From Paludibacter jiangxiensis (GTDB lineage Bacteria > Bacteroidota > Bacteroidia > Bacteroidales > Paludibacteraceae): 64,000 nucleotides of DNA. The notes under the pieces are model-generated. The model searched no databases. It was not told the DNA's origin and was given only the letters and a program-made list of their open reading frames with translations. The stretch spans positions 1 to 64,000 of the forward strand of contig CAMDGD010000004.1 of NCBI GenBank assembly GCA_945897785.1, given 5' to 3'. A program made the position numbers and the translations under genes. Positions 30,507 to 40,682 of the stretch are shown piece by piece (the stretch's first letter is position 1; the number at the start of each line of letters is the position of its first letter).

Positions 30507-31295
30507 ATGTTTTATAACCAAATAGCCAAAGCCTTGAAGATCAAAAAAATCCTAATTTCCCAGCCTAAACCTAGTGCTGAAAAATCACCGTACTTTGACA
30601 TCATTGAAAAATACGGTGTTAAGATTGATTTCAGACCTTTTATTAAGGTAGAACCTGTTTCTGCTAAAGACTTTAGACAACAAAAAATTACTATTCTAGA
30701 TCATTCTGCCATTATATTCACTGCCCGTACGGGTATTGATAATTTTTTCAGACTTTGTCAGGAAATGCGCATAACTGTGCCCGAAGATTTGAAATATTTT
30801 TGCATATCAGAATCTGTTTCGCTTTACTTGCAAAAGTATATTCAGTACCGAAAAAGAAAGGTGTTTTTTGGCGCTACCGGAAAATTAACCGAATTAATGA
30901 CCGTGATGCAAAAACACAAAGAAGAAAAATTTTTGCTTGCTTGTACCGATGTGCATAACGAAGAAATTATTGAGATATTAAACGATAATAGCTTTGATTA
31001 TAACAAAGGAGTAATGTACAGAACAGTAAGTAATGATTTTTCTCAGGAAGAAGAATTTAATTACGATATGCTTATTTTTTTCAGTCCTTCTGGTGTTGCA
31101 TCCTTAATGAAAAATTTTCCGGATTTTAAACAAGACAATATTAAAATAGGCTGTTTTGGAAAAACAACCGTACAAGCGCTTGAAGATTATGGCTTGCGAT
31201 TAGATTTAGAAGTACCTCAAGCACAATTTTCTTCGATGACAACAGCCTTAGATTTTTACATCAAAGAGAACCATAAAAACTGCAAAAAAAATTAG
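30507..31295 (+). CDS. hemD: Uroporphyrinogen-III synthase
   Basis: KILISQPKP..., AIIFTARTGIDNFF, MLIFFSPSGVASL, IGCFGKTTVQALEDYGL. Confidence 0.85.
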   Translation: MFYNQIAKALKIKKILISQPKPSAEKSPYFDIIEKYGVKIDFRPFIKVEPVSAKDFRQQKITILDHSAIIFTARTGIDNFFRLCQEMRITVPEDLKYFCISESVSLYLQKYIQYRKRKVFFGATGKLTELMTVMQKHKEEKFLLACTDVHNEEIIEILNDNSFDYNKGVMYRTVSNDFSQEEEFNYDMLIFFSPSGVASLMKNFPDFKQDNIKIGCFGKTTVQALEDYGLRLDLEVPQAQFSSMTTALDFYIKENHKNCKKN

Positions 31296-31315
31296 CGTTT
31301 ACAGTAGATTAATAC

Positions 31316-31353
31316 AAAACATCCCGGAGGCATCAGACAATATCTCTTGGGAT
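31316..31353 (+). terminator. Intrinsic terminator after hemD
   Basis: AACATCCC...GGGATGTT followed by TTTTTG. It overlaps the listed rnpA start at 31347. Confidence 0.7.
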
Positions 31354-31376
31354 GTTTTTTGTTTTTACACCGCATT

Positions 31377-31769
31377 ATGCAAACAACAAAAATACATACT
31401 TTAGCTAGAATCGAGCGACTTAGAGGCAAAGTGCGTGTAGAAAATTTGTTTACCCAAGGAAAAGCATTTATCGTGTATCCTTTTCGGATTATCCTTATGG
31501 AGGCTGATGACAACAAAGGAGTGCCGGTGCAAGTGCTTGTAAGTGTGCCAAAAAAAAGAATAAAACGAGCCGTAGTTCGCAACAAGCTAAAACGACGGAT
31601 GAAAGAAGCCTATCGCTTGCATAAAGCGGAATTGTCTGATTATTTGTCAAGTCAAAAAAATACTTGGTTAATAGGGGTTACCTATGTTGCGAACGATGTT
31701 TTACCTTACGCAATGATTGAGCAAAAAATGATTGAAGCCTTACAGAAAATCAAAGCAGCAATACAGTAA
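31377..31769 (+). CDS. rnpA: Ribonuclease P protein component
   Basis: [19 protein letters not shown] and [21 protein letters not shown]. Start at ATG 31377 preferred. Confidence 0.93.
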   Translation: MQTTKIHTLARIERLRGKVRVENLFTQGKAFIVYPFRIILMEADDNKGVPVQVLVSVPKKRIKRAVVRNKLKRRMKEAYRLHKAELSDYLSSQKNTWLIGVTYVANDVLPYAMIEQKMIEALQKIKAAIQ

Positions 31770-31996
31770 TGTGGATAAAAAATATCATAACTTCGGTACT
31801 TCTTTTGCCTATTTACGGGTATAAATATTTAATTTCGCCACATATTCCTCGTTCGTGTCGATACACTCCTAGCTGTTCGCAATATACCATTGAGGCACTC
31901 AAAAAATACGGTCCGTTTAAAGGACTGGCACTTGCCATAAAACGTATCTCACGCTGTCACCCTTGGGGAGGTCATGGCTACGATCCACTGCCATGA
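31769..31996 (+). CDS. yidD: Membrane protein insertion efficiency factor
   Basis: [45 protein letters not shown]. Confidence 0.96.
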   Translation: MWIKNIITSVLLLPIYGYKYLISPHIPRSCRYTPSCSQYTIEALKKYGPFKGLALAIKRISRCHPWGGHGYDPLP

Positions 31997-32646
31997 ATAA
32001 GTACATTAACATTCATAGCCACACATACTGTGATGGAGCCATTATTGTACTGAATTGCTACCCAAACGAAATTCAAAACGCCCTTAGTGAGAACAACGCA
32101 CGATATTATACCGTTGGGTTACATCCTTGGTATATCAGCGATGAATACGAGATAGCCTTAGCTGAAATACGGTTAACGGCAAGTAACCCAAGCATTTTGG
32201 CTATAGGCGAAACTGGCTTAGATAAATTATGCAGTACGCCCATGCTTTTGCAAGAAAAGGTTTTTAAAGAACATATTGCCATTGCAGAAGAATACCAAAA
32301 ACCACTTATTATTCATTGCGTTAAAGCGTATAACGAACTAATACGAATCAAAAACGAACTTAATCCAACAACACCTTGGGTTATTCACGGATTTAGAGGA
32401 AATATACAGATAACGAAAGCCCTGCTAAAAGCAGGTTTTTATTTTTCGTACGGACAAAATCTCAGTTATTTATCTGAGAGTTTACTCCTTATTCCTAGTG
32501 ATAAATTGTTCTTGGAAACTGACGATAAGGCTATCTTGATTGAGGATGTTTATGCGGAAACTGCACGTTTACTTTCAATTGAATTAAAACAATTACAAAA
32601 CCTAGTGTTACAAAACTTCGAACATGTCTTTCTGAAAAAAGCTTAA
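31993..32646 (+). CDS. TatD-family hydrolase
   Basis: [46 protein letters not shown] overlap with yidD. Confidence 0.88.
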   Translation: MNKYINIHSHTYCDGAIIVLNCYPNEIQNALSENNARYYTVGLHPWYISDEYEIALAEIRLTASNPSILAIGETGLDKLCSTPMLLQEKVFKEHIAIAEEYQKPLIIHCVKAYNELIRIKNELNPTTPWVIHGFRGNIQITKALLKAGFYFSYGQNLSYLSESLLLIPSDKLFLETDDKAILIEDVYAETARLLSIELKQLQNLVLQNFEHVFLKKA

Positions 32647-32686
32647 CGAAAAGAAAAATAATAAATATATTTTTAAACAATAACTA

Positions 32687-32717
32687 TTTGGATAGTAAAA
32701 AATCTTACCTATCTTTG
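32687..32717 (+). promoter_or_regulatory. Consensus Bacteroidetes promoter of rpmH
   Basis: TTTG (32687-32690) - N19 - TATCTTTG (32710-32717). Confidence 0.75.
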
Positions 32718-32763
32718 CAAGCCCAAAATAACTGAAAAACAAACACTAAATAATAAAACGGCA

Positions 32764-32919
32764 ATGAAAAGAACATTTCAACCTTCCAACAGGAAAAGAA
32801 AAAATAAACACGGTTTTCGCGAAAGAATGTCAAGCGCAAACGGCCGTAGGGTATTGGCTAGCCGCAGAGCAAAGGGTAGAGCGAAACTTACTGTTTCAGA
32901 CGAAATTAAAGGGAAATAA
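32764..32919 (+). CDS. rpmH: 50S ribosomal protein L34 (absent from ORF track because it is short)
   Basis: Translation [51 protein letters not shown]. Confidence 0.98.
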   Translation: MKRTFQPSNRKRKNKHGFRERMSSANGRRVLASRRAKGRAKLTVSDEIKGK

Positions 32920-32940
32920 TAATTATTTCCCTTTTTTATT

Positions 32941-33357
32941 TTACAAAGACACTCTTAACTCTCTTTTCTCTGCTGTTTCTATTATTTCAACGCGAACGCA
33001 ATCTGGCGGTAATAAGTTCTCAATTTTCTCTGGCCATTCAATAAAGCAATACGCTCCACTATAGAAATAATCTTCGTAACCAAAATCGAAAGCTTCTTCC
33101 TGACTGTTTATGCGGTAAAAATCAAAATGAAACAATTGTTCTTGTTGGCCACTAAAGTATTCGTTTACAATGGAAAAAGTAGGACTACTAATTGCATCCT
33201 TAACAGAAAAAATTTTACACAGAGCTTTAATAAAGGTTGTTTTACCTATACCCATGGGACCGTAAAAAGCAAATACCCTATGTGTTCCCATCAAATGATA
33301 AAAGGCGCGAGCAGCCTTATCTAAGTCGGCTAAGGTAGTAATAGTTAATATTGTCAT
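32941..33357 (-). CDS. tsaE: tRNA threonylcarbamoyladenosine biosynthesis ATPase
   Basis: [17 protein letters not shown] (Walker A), [24 protein letters not shown]. Confidence 0.95.
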   Translation of the reverse strand: MTILTITTLADLDKAARAFYHLMGTHRVFAFYGPMGIGKTTFIKALCKIFSVKDAISSPTFSIVNEYFSGQQEQLFHFDFYRINSQEEAFDFGYEDYFYSGAYCFIEWPEKIENLLPPDCVRVEIIETAEKRELRVSL

Positions 33358-33463
33358 TCCTGTTTATTTATGCTACAAAGGTATAAAAAAGAAAAAATTT
33401 TCGATTATCACCTATTTACATTATTTTTGCAAACCTAAAAACAAAACACAAACAAAAATTTTT

Positions 33464-34027
33464 ATGGCTACAACAGCAGATATCAAAAACGGAATGTGTC
33501 TGGATATTGACGGACAGTTTTATTTTATTGTAGAGTTTCTTCATGTTAAACCGGGCAAAGGACCGGCATTTGTTCGAACCAAACTTAAAAATGTAATTAG
33601 CGGGAGAGTTATTGATAAAACATTTAACTCGGGTATTCGAATTGACGAAGTTCGTATTGAAAGACGCCCTCATCAATTCTTGTATCTAGACGATATGGGG
33701 TATAATTTTATGAATAACGAGTCGTACGAACAAATTTCAATAAAAAAGGAAATGATAAATGGCGTTGATTTCTTGAAAGAAGGCGATATGGTGGAAATTG
33801 TATTTCATGCTGAATCGGAGACACCTTTATATGCAGACCTTCCGCCACATGTTGTTTTACAAATCACTTATACTGAGCCAGGTATTAAAGGAGACACCTC
33901 AACAAATTCTTTAAAACCCGCAACGGTAGAAACAGGAGCAACTGTACGAGTGCCTTTATTTATTAACGATGGCGAAAAAATTAAAGTTGATACCCGCGAT
34001 GGGTCATATGTAGAAAGAGTAAAATAA
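33464..34027 (+). CDS. efp: Elongation factor P
   Basis: [37 protein letters not shown] and [14 protein letters not shown]. Confidence 0.97.
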   Translation: MATTADIKNGMCLDIDGQFYFIVEFLHVKPGKGPAFVRTKLKNVISGRVIDKTFNSGIRIDEVRIERRPHQFLYLDDMGYNFMNNESYEQISIKKEMINGVDFLKEGDMVEIVFHAESETPLYADLPPHVVLQITYTEPGIKGDTSTNSLKPATVETGATVRVPLFINDGEKIKVDTRDGSYVERVK

Positions 34028-34405
34028 TTACTTTCTTTTTTCTGCAATAGCAGTTAATTGTAACCCTCCACGAATATTTTGTGCGAGGGTTATTTTTATC
34101 CAAAAAGGCTGTATTGCCTTAAAAATATCTTCGGCAATTTCCCCTGCTAAGGCTTCGGCAAACTTAGCCTCATCACGAAATGACCACAAATATAACTTCA
34201 GACTTTTGCTTTCTAAACACAAGGCATCCGGTTTATATTCTATGCTTACTTGATTAAAATCGGGCTGGTGTGTAACCGGACAAAAACTGCTTAACTCGTT
34301 ACTATCAAATTTTACCAATTCGATGTTGGCTGGCGTAGGGAAACTTTCCAGCGCTTTACTCGGCGCATTACTTTTGTGCCCTAAATGTTTAAATTCCATA
34401 AGCAA
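34028..34405 (-). CDS. queF: NADPH-dependent 7-cyano-7-deazaguanine reductase
   Basis: SSFCPVTHQPDFNQVSIEYKPD and ESKSLKLYLWSFRDE. Confidence 0.93.
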   Translation of the reverse strand: MLMEFKHLGHKSNAPSKALESFPTPANIELVKFDSNELSSFCPVTHQPDFNQVSIEYKPDALCLESKSLKLYLWSFRDEAKFAEALAGEIAEDIFKAIQPFWIKITLAQNIRGGLQLTAIAEKRK

Positions 34406-34423
34406 TCGTATTTTTCAGCAGTG

Positions 34424-34843
34424 TTAATTAGCATATACCTTTGCAGCACTAGTGCAGGTTTCATTTATCTCCACACAAAAAACCTGTATAGTTTCATTAG
34501 TAAAAAGTTCCTGTGCCTTAGCCAGAATCAGTTCGGCAATATGTTCGGCAGTTGGGTTTTTTGTGGTAACCAATACCTTATTTCCAAACGATCGAAGCGT
34601 CTCTATCATTGGATCTTCTTCCCATAAAATGGTAACATGATCAAGGGTTTCGTCAATCCATGTTTTTAACAATTTTGTTTCGATAAAATCGAGCAACATG
34701 TCTTTCTCATCCAGTTCCTTTCCTTCCAAATGCAACTTTACCAAATAAGAATGTCCATGGTTATTGGCACATTTGCCGCAATAATTTTTCATCAAACGAT
34801 GTGCAGCTTCGAACGAAAATTCTTTTATAATTTGATATTTCAC
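34424..34843 (-). CDS. queD: 6-carboxy-5,6,7,8-tetrahydropterin synthase
   Basis: FSFEAAHRLMKNYCGKCANNHGHSYLVKL. GTG 34843 (VKYQIIKEF) is a likely start; the listed ORF extends to 34894. Confidence 0.9.
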   Translation of the reverse strand: MKYQIIKEFSFEAAHRLMKNYCGKCANNHGHSYLVKLHLEGKELDEKDMLLDFIETKLLKTWIDETLDHVTILWEEDPMIETLRSFGNKVLVTTKNPTAEHIAELILAKAQELFTNETIQVFCVEINETCTSAAKVYAN

Positions 34844-34908
34844 GCTATTTTTTTTATAATTTGATAGTAATAAATCTGTTATCTTTAATAACAATGGACA
34901 TTAATACG

Positions 34909-35607
34909 CTATTTCATTCGCTTATCTCCCCATAGCATTACCTGCAAGCGGGGCGAAAAATGGTATCCTTGAGTAATAATTTCATCTACTAACTTGCCGT
35001 TAAGTTGCGACTCAACCGTATTTCCCTCTAAGGCGAGATACACTTTTTCTTTAGGCAAAGCCCATTTTTGTACTAAGTTATCAACGGCATCAATATCGGA
35101 TTTAGTTTGAATGATAAACTTAAAGATACAGTCATCCATTGTTTTCCAATACAACAAAGCCTGTTCATCCAAAAGTTCTCCCGCATTTGCCATTTTGGGC
35201 GATACTACCCAATGAAACTGCTCAATAACTGCTCGTTCCATAGCCTCCCGTAGTATCTTTTTTCCATTAGGAAGGGCCATTTCAAAAGGCTTTGTGGGCA
35301 GAATTGTGCCGTTGGTTTCAACATGCATTTTTTTTCCAACAACGGCCAGTTTATCTAACCGATACATGGCAGGCTCGCCGCCCGTTAAGATAATATGCTT
35401 TGCCGGACTTGCTTTTATTTGTGCTATTAATTCATCAGCACTCGTTTGTTGTATACCATTAGTAGCTACCCATGTATATTTGGTATCACACCATAAACAG
35501 CGCAAATTGCAAAAGTGAAAACGAACAAAAAAACTTCGAACGCCGGCAAAATCGCCCTCACCCTGAATTGATTCAAATGTTTCGGATAAATAATAAACCG
35601 GATTCAA
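34909..35607 (-). CDS. queE: 7-carboxy-7-deazaguanine synthase (radical SAM)
   Basis: FVRFHFCNLRCLWCDTKYTW (CxxxCxxC-type) and ILTGGEPAM. Confidence 0.93.
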   Translation of the reverse strand: MNPVYYLSETFESIQGEGDFAGVRSFFVRFHFCNLRCLWCDTKYTWVATNGIQQTSADELIAQIKASPAKHIILTGGEPAMYRLDKLAVVGKKMHVETNGTILPTKPFEMALPNGKKILREAMERAVIEQFHWVVSPKMANAGELLDEQALLYWKTMDDCIFKFIIQTKSDIDAVDNLVQKWALPKEKVYLALEGNTVESQLNGKLVDEIITQGYHFSPRLQVMLWGDKRMK

Positions 35608-35638
35608 TGTGTTGAATTTTAAACAGCAACAGCAAAAA

Positions 35639-36325
35639 TTACTGTAACGATTGTTGATACTCTTGAAAACCTTTAGCCCTTAGTTTACAGGCAGGACATT
35701 CGCCACAACCACGACCCCAAGCGTGCAAAGTTTCAACCCCATTGTAACAAGAAAGAGTCATCTCAATGAGTTCTTTTAATTTACAAGCCTCAGCAGCCAT
35801 ATCAAAAGTTTGTGCTTTGGTTTTCCACATCAAGGGTGTATGTATGCATACGGTACAATCTAAACCAAGCGATAATTCTGTTTCTTTTGCTTTAATATAA
35901 CCCTCTCTACAATCGGGATAGCCGGAATAGTCAGTTTCGCAGACCCCGGTTACAATATGTATATGCTTTTCTTTATTTCGAAAAGCATGATTCGATATAA
36001 TAGTTAAAAACAAGCCATTTCTGTTCGGCACAAAACTCGCCGGTAAATTCTTAGCTTGCTGATGAAAAGCATTATGACTACCTGAATTTAACAAGGAGCT
36101 ATCGGATATTGCACTTAGAAAGTCGCCAATAGAATAAATGGTATGCTTGATGCCATAATAGGTAGCAATTTTGGAGGCATACTCCAGCTCCTTAACATGC
36201 CGTTGGTTGTAGGCAATACTTACCGCTTCTATCTCTCCAAATCGCTGCAAAGCCCACGATAAACACACAAAGGAATCTTGTCCGCCAGACAATAACAAGT
36301 ATGCTTTTTCTTTATATTCTGCCAT
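35639..36325 (-). CDS. queC: 7-cyano-7-deazaguanine synthase
   Basis: LLSGGQDSFVCLSWAL, FVPNRNGLFL, CGECPACKLRAKGF. Confidence 0.95.
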   Translation of the reverse strand: MAEYKEKAYLLLSGGQDSFVCLSWALQRFGEIEAVSIAYNQRHVKELEYASKIATYYGIKHTIYSIGDFLSAISDSSLLNSGSHNAFHQQAKNLPASFVPNRNGLFLTIISNHAFRNKEKHIHIVTGVCETDYSGYPDCREGYIKAKETELSLGLDCTVCIHTPLMWKTKAQTFDMAAEACKLKELIEMTLSCYNGVETLHAWGRGCGECPACKLRAKGFQEYQQSLQ

Positions 36326-36454
36326 TGCGAAAACTTTTTAATACATACAAAGATAAAATTTTGTTGTTGATAATTTTAAAAACTGTTGAAATACTTAACA
36401 GGAAAAATTTACATACTAACTCTTAGTAAGCATATAAATATTCTCGAAACATTG

Positions 36455-37267
36455 CTACAAATCTGCAACTAATTCCTTCATCAATAAGGTCATAAGTGGC
36501 TGTACATTATTGGCAATTTGTTGTACTTCTTCATGTGTTACTTCTACAATTTTACCTAGAACGCCAAGGTCGGTAATAATAGATATAGCAAAACAGTGCA
36601 ACCCTGCGTGCCTAGCCACAATTACCTCTGGCACAGTACTCATTCCTACGGCATCACCACCAATAATACGAAAATAGGCATACTCTGCCGGTGTTTCAAA
36701 TGTAGGTCCTTGAGTACCAACATATACCCCTTCTTGTAACTTAATATGATTGTCTTGCGCAATTTTTTTGGCTTTTTCGCGAAGCGTTTTGCTATATGCC
36801 TCACTCATATCGGGAAAACGAGTACCTAATGATTCACTATTTTTTCCTCGCAAAGGGTGTTCGGGAAACAAATTTATATGATCGCGAATAAGCATAAGAT
36901 CACCAATCTCAAAATCAGGATGCATACCCCCTGCAGCATTCGACAACAACAAGGTATTTATGCCCAATGCAGCCATCACACGCACCGGGAAAGTTACTTC
37001 TTGCATGGAATAGCCTTCGTAAAAATGAAAACGCCCTTGCATGGCCAACACCTTTCGTTGTCCGAGTTTACCAACTATGAGTTTACCACTATGCCCTTCT
37101 ACAGTAGAAACTGGGAAATTAGGAATAGTTTCGTAGGGCAGTTCAATTTTATCAGTAATTTGATTGGCCAAGTCGCCTAATCCTGTACCAAGAATAATTC
37201 CCACAGCAGGAATTTCAGGTAGCTTACTTTCTAAAAAGGCTACGGTTTGTTTTATTTTTGCTAACAT
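36455..37267 (-). CDS. Purine nucleoside phosphorylase
   Basis: GIILGTGLGDLANQI, MQGRFHFYEGYSMQEVTFPVRV, LLLSNAAGGMHPDFEIGDLM. Start MLAKIKQTV at 37267. Confidence 0.92.
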   Translation of the reverse strand: MLAKIKQTVAFLESKLPEIPAVGIILGTGLGDLANQITDKIELPYETIPNFPVSTVEGHSGKLIVGKLGQRKVLAMQGRFHFYEGYSMQEVTFPVRVMAALGINTLLLSNAAGGMHPDFEIGDLMLIRDHINLFPEHPLRGKNSESLGTRFPDMSEAYSKTLREKAKKIAQDNHIKLQEGVYVGTQGPTFETPAEYAYFRIIGGDAVGMSTVPEVIVARHAGLHCFAISIITDLGVLGKIVEVTHEEVQQIANNVQPLMTLLMKELVADL

Positions 37268-38321
37268 AACCCAGTATTTGCTCGTTAAACAATTTCTCTT
37301 GATCAAATAAGAATGTTACCTCAATAGGCAACATATAAATAAATTCTTTTACACTCTCCGGAAACAATCTATTACCTACCAACCGGGCAGCATCTTTTTC
37401 TGTTGTGATAATAATTTTTTTTGCCCTTTCTATCGATTTAAATTTATTTTCGATAGCGATTAAATCATCTTCTGTATAAAAATGATGGTCGGGATATTCT
37501 ATTGCTTGCAGGTGAGAGGTATATTGGTGTAAATAATCTATCAAATGCTGTTGCGATACGATACCGGTAAACACCAAAAGTTCATATTTTTCCTTTAAAA
37601 TAAGTTCTTTAGTTATCCGTTTTGTTTTATCAGAGGCAAACACCGGAATCAATTCCTTATACACATACTTTGAAAAATACAGGTTTTGGTATGGATACAA
37701 ACTCAGGGTTTTGGTAACCAAACGATAGTCTATTGGTTGTGCCGTTTCGGGACATTTAGTTACAATAACAATATTGGCTCGTTTTCTGTTTGAGGCTGGT
37801 TCTCGCAAATTACCAATAGGCAATAACCGGTCGGAAGTTATCAATCTATTATAATCTGTAAGTAAGATACTTATTCCGGGTTGAACAAAACGGTGTTGAA
37901 ACGCATCGTCGAGCACAATAGCTCCTAGCTCTGGGCCATAATCAGACGCCAACAAATTTTCTATACCTCTACACCTATTGCCGTCAACAGCAACAACAAC
38001 ATTTTCTTTATACTTTTGCAAGATCTGAAAAGGTTCGTCACCAATGCTATCACAATCGGAACTTTCATCTGCTAAAATAAATCCACGCGTAGTTCGTTTA
38101 TACCCTCTACTGAGCATCGCCACTTTCATTATAGGCGAGAGTAACTTAAGCAAGTATTCGGTATGTGGCGTTTTTCCAGTACCTCCAACAGTAATATTTC
38201 CTACCGAAATAATTGGTAAATCGTATTTTTTACTGCTTAAAAGGCCCACATCAAAGAGCCAGTTTCGAATACCAACTCCCATGCTATACAGAAGCATTAT
38301 CGGAAATAATAATAATTTCAT
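37224..38321 (-). CDS. lpxK: Tetraacyldisaccharide 4'-kinase
   Basis: VGNITVGGTGKTPHTEYLL and VLDDAFQHRFVQPGISILLTDYN. Likely start MKLLLFPIML at 38321. Confidence 0.92.
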   Translation of the reverse strand: MKLLLFPIMLLYSMGVGIRNWLFDVGLLSSKKYDLPIISVGNITVGGTGKTPHTEYLLKLLSPIMKVAMLSRGYKRTTRGFILADESSDCDSIGDEPFQILQKYKENVVVAVDGNRCRGIENLLASDYGPELGAIVLDDAFQHRFVQPGISILLTDYNRLITSDRLLPIGNLREPASNRKRANIVIVTKCPETAQPIDYRLVTKTLSLYPYQNLYFSKYVYKELIPVFASDKTKRITKELILKEKYELLVFTGIVSQQHLIDYLHQYTSHLQAIEYPDHHFYTEDDLIAIENKFKSIERAKKIIITTEKDAARLVGNRLFPESVKEFIYMLPIEVTFLFDQEKLFNEQILGYVSKNKTNRSLFRK

Positions 38322-38573
38322 CAGAATAAATTTAGAAAAGCTACAATCCAACGCAAATTTTGTTATCAAAAAATGTAGTGTAAATACATTTTTGTAAGCT
38401 TTTTTAGTACATAAACAACAAATATAGTTCATTTCTTACACTATTCAATAAAAACCCACAAAAACACAAGGGAAACCTTTTATGTTAAAATTCAATTTAA
38501 TTGATATATTACATTACTTTTTTTGTATTTTTATTGCGATATTTAACATATTTTAATCAAAACAACTTCTATT

Positions 38574-39452
38574 ATGAAACACACAAACACAAGCGCTCAA
38601 AAACTCAATTATGCGCATTTTTTCGAAATGGGGGGAATTGGATTTACGGGACTTAAGAAATTTCTACTTGTTTTAAGTGCCCTAAGCTTACTTTGCTTTT
38701 CGTCTTGTTCAGATAAAGACGATGAAGCCAATGCAATTTCGGTTGATGAAGCTGCAGAAATTACAGCAGCCAGCCTCGGGAGCTCAAGTGGTGGAGCGCT
38801 TTTGTACATAAGCACTTCTGCTGATTTTTCGGCAACAGAAACTTCGCTTCGAGGAGCTGTTATAAGTACTGATACTATAATTTTAGCGCAAGCCCAAGCA
38901 AGGGATAGCGGAATAATAGTTTCGGCTACAGCTGGCAATGTTGGTGATTGGAATTACAATTGGTATTACACGCATAAGCTAATTGTTGATGGGTATCTAA
39001 CCCCCTTACAAGTAAATTCAACATTTAATTATAGTGGCGGTTTAGACATTCCTCGATATACCTCGTCGCACTCAGGCAACGGTAGTTTTGTTTATACCAA
39101 CTTGGGTACAGGGGTTATTAGCTTATCCGTTCCGGGGTCGTACACCGTTGATTCTTTATGGACCTTAAACGGCACCTTTACGCGTGAAGCAACACATACC
39201 TCAAAAATAACTGCCAAAGTAATAACAAGCAAAACTACGCTTACTTTTGATGATTGTAAAGTATATACCGACGGCAGTAAAAAAATTAAAAGCGGTTCGG
39301 CCGGTATTACCATTAGTGGTTCTGTGCCATCAATAGGTGAGTTCTCGTATAATGGAAGGATTTATTTTAATGGTACGGGAGAAGGCAATTTGGAGATTAA
39401 TGGAAAAACATATATAATTTCCTTAACTCAAGGAGAAATTATCTCCAAATAA
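38574..39452 (+). CDS. Hypothetical secreted lipoprotein
   Basis: Signal/lipobox KKFLLVLSALSLLCFSSC|SDKDDE; Ser/Thr-rich beta-type sequence. An internal start at 38628 is possible. Confidence 0.6.
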   Translation: MKHTNTSAQKLNYAHFFEMGGIGFTGLKKFLLVLSALSLLCFSSCSDKDDEANAISVDEAAEITAASLGSSSGGALLYISTSADFSATETSLRGAVISTDTIILAQAQARDSGIIVSATAGNVGDWNYNWYYTHKLIVDGYLTPLQVNSTFNYSGGLDIPRYTSSHSGNGSFVYTNLGTGVISLSVPGSYTVDSLWTLNGTFTREATHTSKITAKVITSKTTLTFDDCKVYTDGSKKIKSGSAGITISGSVPSIGEFSYNGRIYFNGTGEGNLEINGKTYIISLTQGEIISK

Positions 39453-39600
39453 ATAATGCGATTATAATAAGGTCGTCCTCTTGCCTTATTTAAGATGCTA
39501 ATTATTAAACTTTTTAATTAATTTGTAAACTAATTCCCTTCGGTCATTTAGTTGCACATTGATAAATAGTATATGCTTAGTCTTGTACAAAAATAAAAAA

Positions 39601-39633
39601 AATAGCACAACAAAATTGTTGTGCTATTTTTTT
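39601..39633. terminator. Bidirectional intrinsic terminator between convergent lipoprotein gene and mdh
   Basis: Perfect 13-bp stem AATAGCACAACAA/TTGTTGTGCTATT with AA loop, A-run on the left and T-run on the right. Confidence 0.9.
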
Positions 39634-39655
39634 ATCAATTTATATTTAATGTATC

Positions 39656-40597
39656 CTAAATAAGCTTCATTTCGGCTAACACACTATTCATACTACGCAC
39701 TGCATCGGCACTTTTAGCAAATAATTCTTGTTCTGCATCGTTCAATTTGTTTTCGGCAATTCCTTCAACACCGTTTTTACCAATAATTGCCGGTACACCT
39801 ATACAAATATCTTTTTGACCAAATTCGCCATCCAAATACACACAACTAGCAATTACTTTCTTTTGGTCTTTCAAGATAGCCTCAACAACAGCAGCTCCGG
39901 CAGCTCCTGGTGCATACCAAGCTGAAGTACCAATTAATGCGGTTAAAGTAGCACCACCAACCATAGTTGCTTTTACTACTTCCTCTTGCTTCTCGGGAGA
40001 CAACAATTCTGACACTGCTTTTCCTTGACACGAAGCGAAACGAATTAAAGGAATCATGGTAGTATCACCGTGTCCACCAATTACCATAGCATCGATATCG
40101 CTTTGACACGCACCAAGCGCATTAGATAAATTATATTTAAAACGAGATGAGTCAAGCAAACCGCCCATACCAATAATTCTGTTTTTAGGCAGTTTGGTTA
40201 GTTTAAGCGATAAGTAAGTCATGGTATCCATTGGGTTAGCAATAACAATTAAAATAGCATTTGGTGAATGCTTTAACACATTTTCGCAAACAGATTGTAC
40301 AATATTAGCGTTAACACCTATTAAATCTTCGCGAGTCATTCCCGGTTTTCGTGGCACTCCCGAAGTAATAACCACTACATCAGAATTGGCAGTTTTTGAA
40401 TAGTCGTTGGTTACTCCAATCAAGTTGGTTTTAAAGTTTAGTAACGAAGCACATTGGTTAATATCCATTGCTTTTCCTTCGGCAAAACCTTCTTTCACAT
40501 CCAACATGACAACTTCGTCGGCAATTTTATTCACAGTAAGTACTTGGGCGCATGTTGCACCTACATTTCCGGCTCCTACAACGGTTACTTTTGACAT
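39656..40597 (-). CDS. mdh: Malate dehydrogenase
   Basis: KVTVVGAGNVGATCAQVL, VVITSGVPRKPGMTREDL, IVIANPMDTMTYL, GGHGDTTMIPL. Confidence 0.95.
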   Translation of the reverse strand: MSKVTVVGAGNVGATCAQVLTVNKIADEVVMLDVKEGFAEGKAMDINQCASLLNFKTNLIGVTNDYSKTANSDVVVITSGVPRKPGMTREDLIGVNANIVQSVCENVLKHSPNAILIVIANPMDTMTYLSLKLTKLPKNRIIGMGGLLDSSRFKYNLSNALGACQSDIDAMVIGGHGDTTMIPLIRFASCQGKAVSELLSPEKQEEVVKATMVGGATLTALIGTSAWYAPGAAGAAVVEAILKDQKKVIASCVYLDGEFGQKDICIGVPAIIGKNGVEGIAENKLNDAEQELFAKSADAVRSMNSVLAEMKLI

Positions 40598-40640
40598 ATG
40601 GGTAAATTTTTAGTTTATATGGTTTTTAAAATATTCTTTA

Positions 40641-40682
40641 CAAAAATAGAATTATTCTTCATTACGGAAAAATTTCCGTAAT
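40641..40682 (-). promoter_or_regulatory. mdh promoter -7 box with overlapping upstream palindrome
   Basis: Minus-strand TATTTTTG at 40641-40648; perfect palindrome ATTACGGAAA-AA-TTTCCGTAAT at 40661-40682 covers the expected -33 region. Confidence 0.6.

Noticed and set aside
31347-31376. Upstream ATG for rnpA as given in the ORF track
   Set aside because: That ATG lies inside the hemD terminator stem; ATG 31377 gives the expected RnpA N-terminus.
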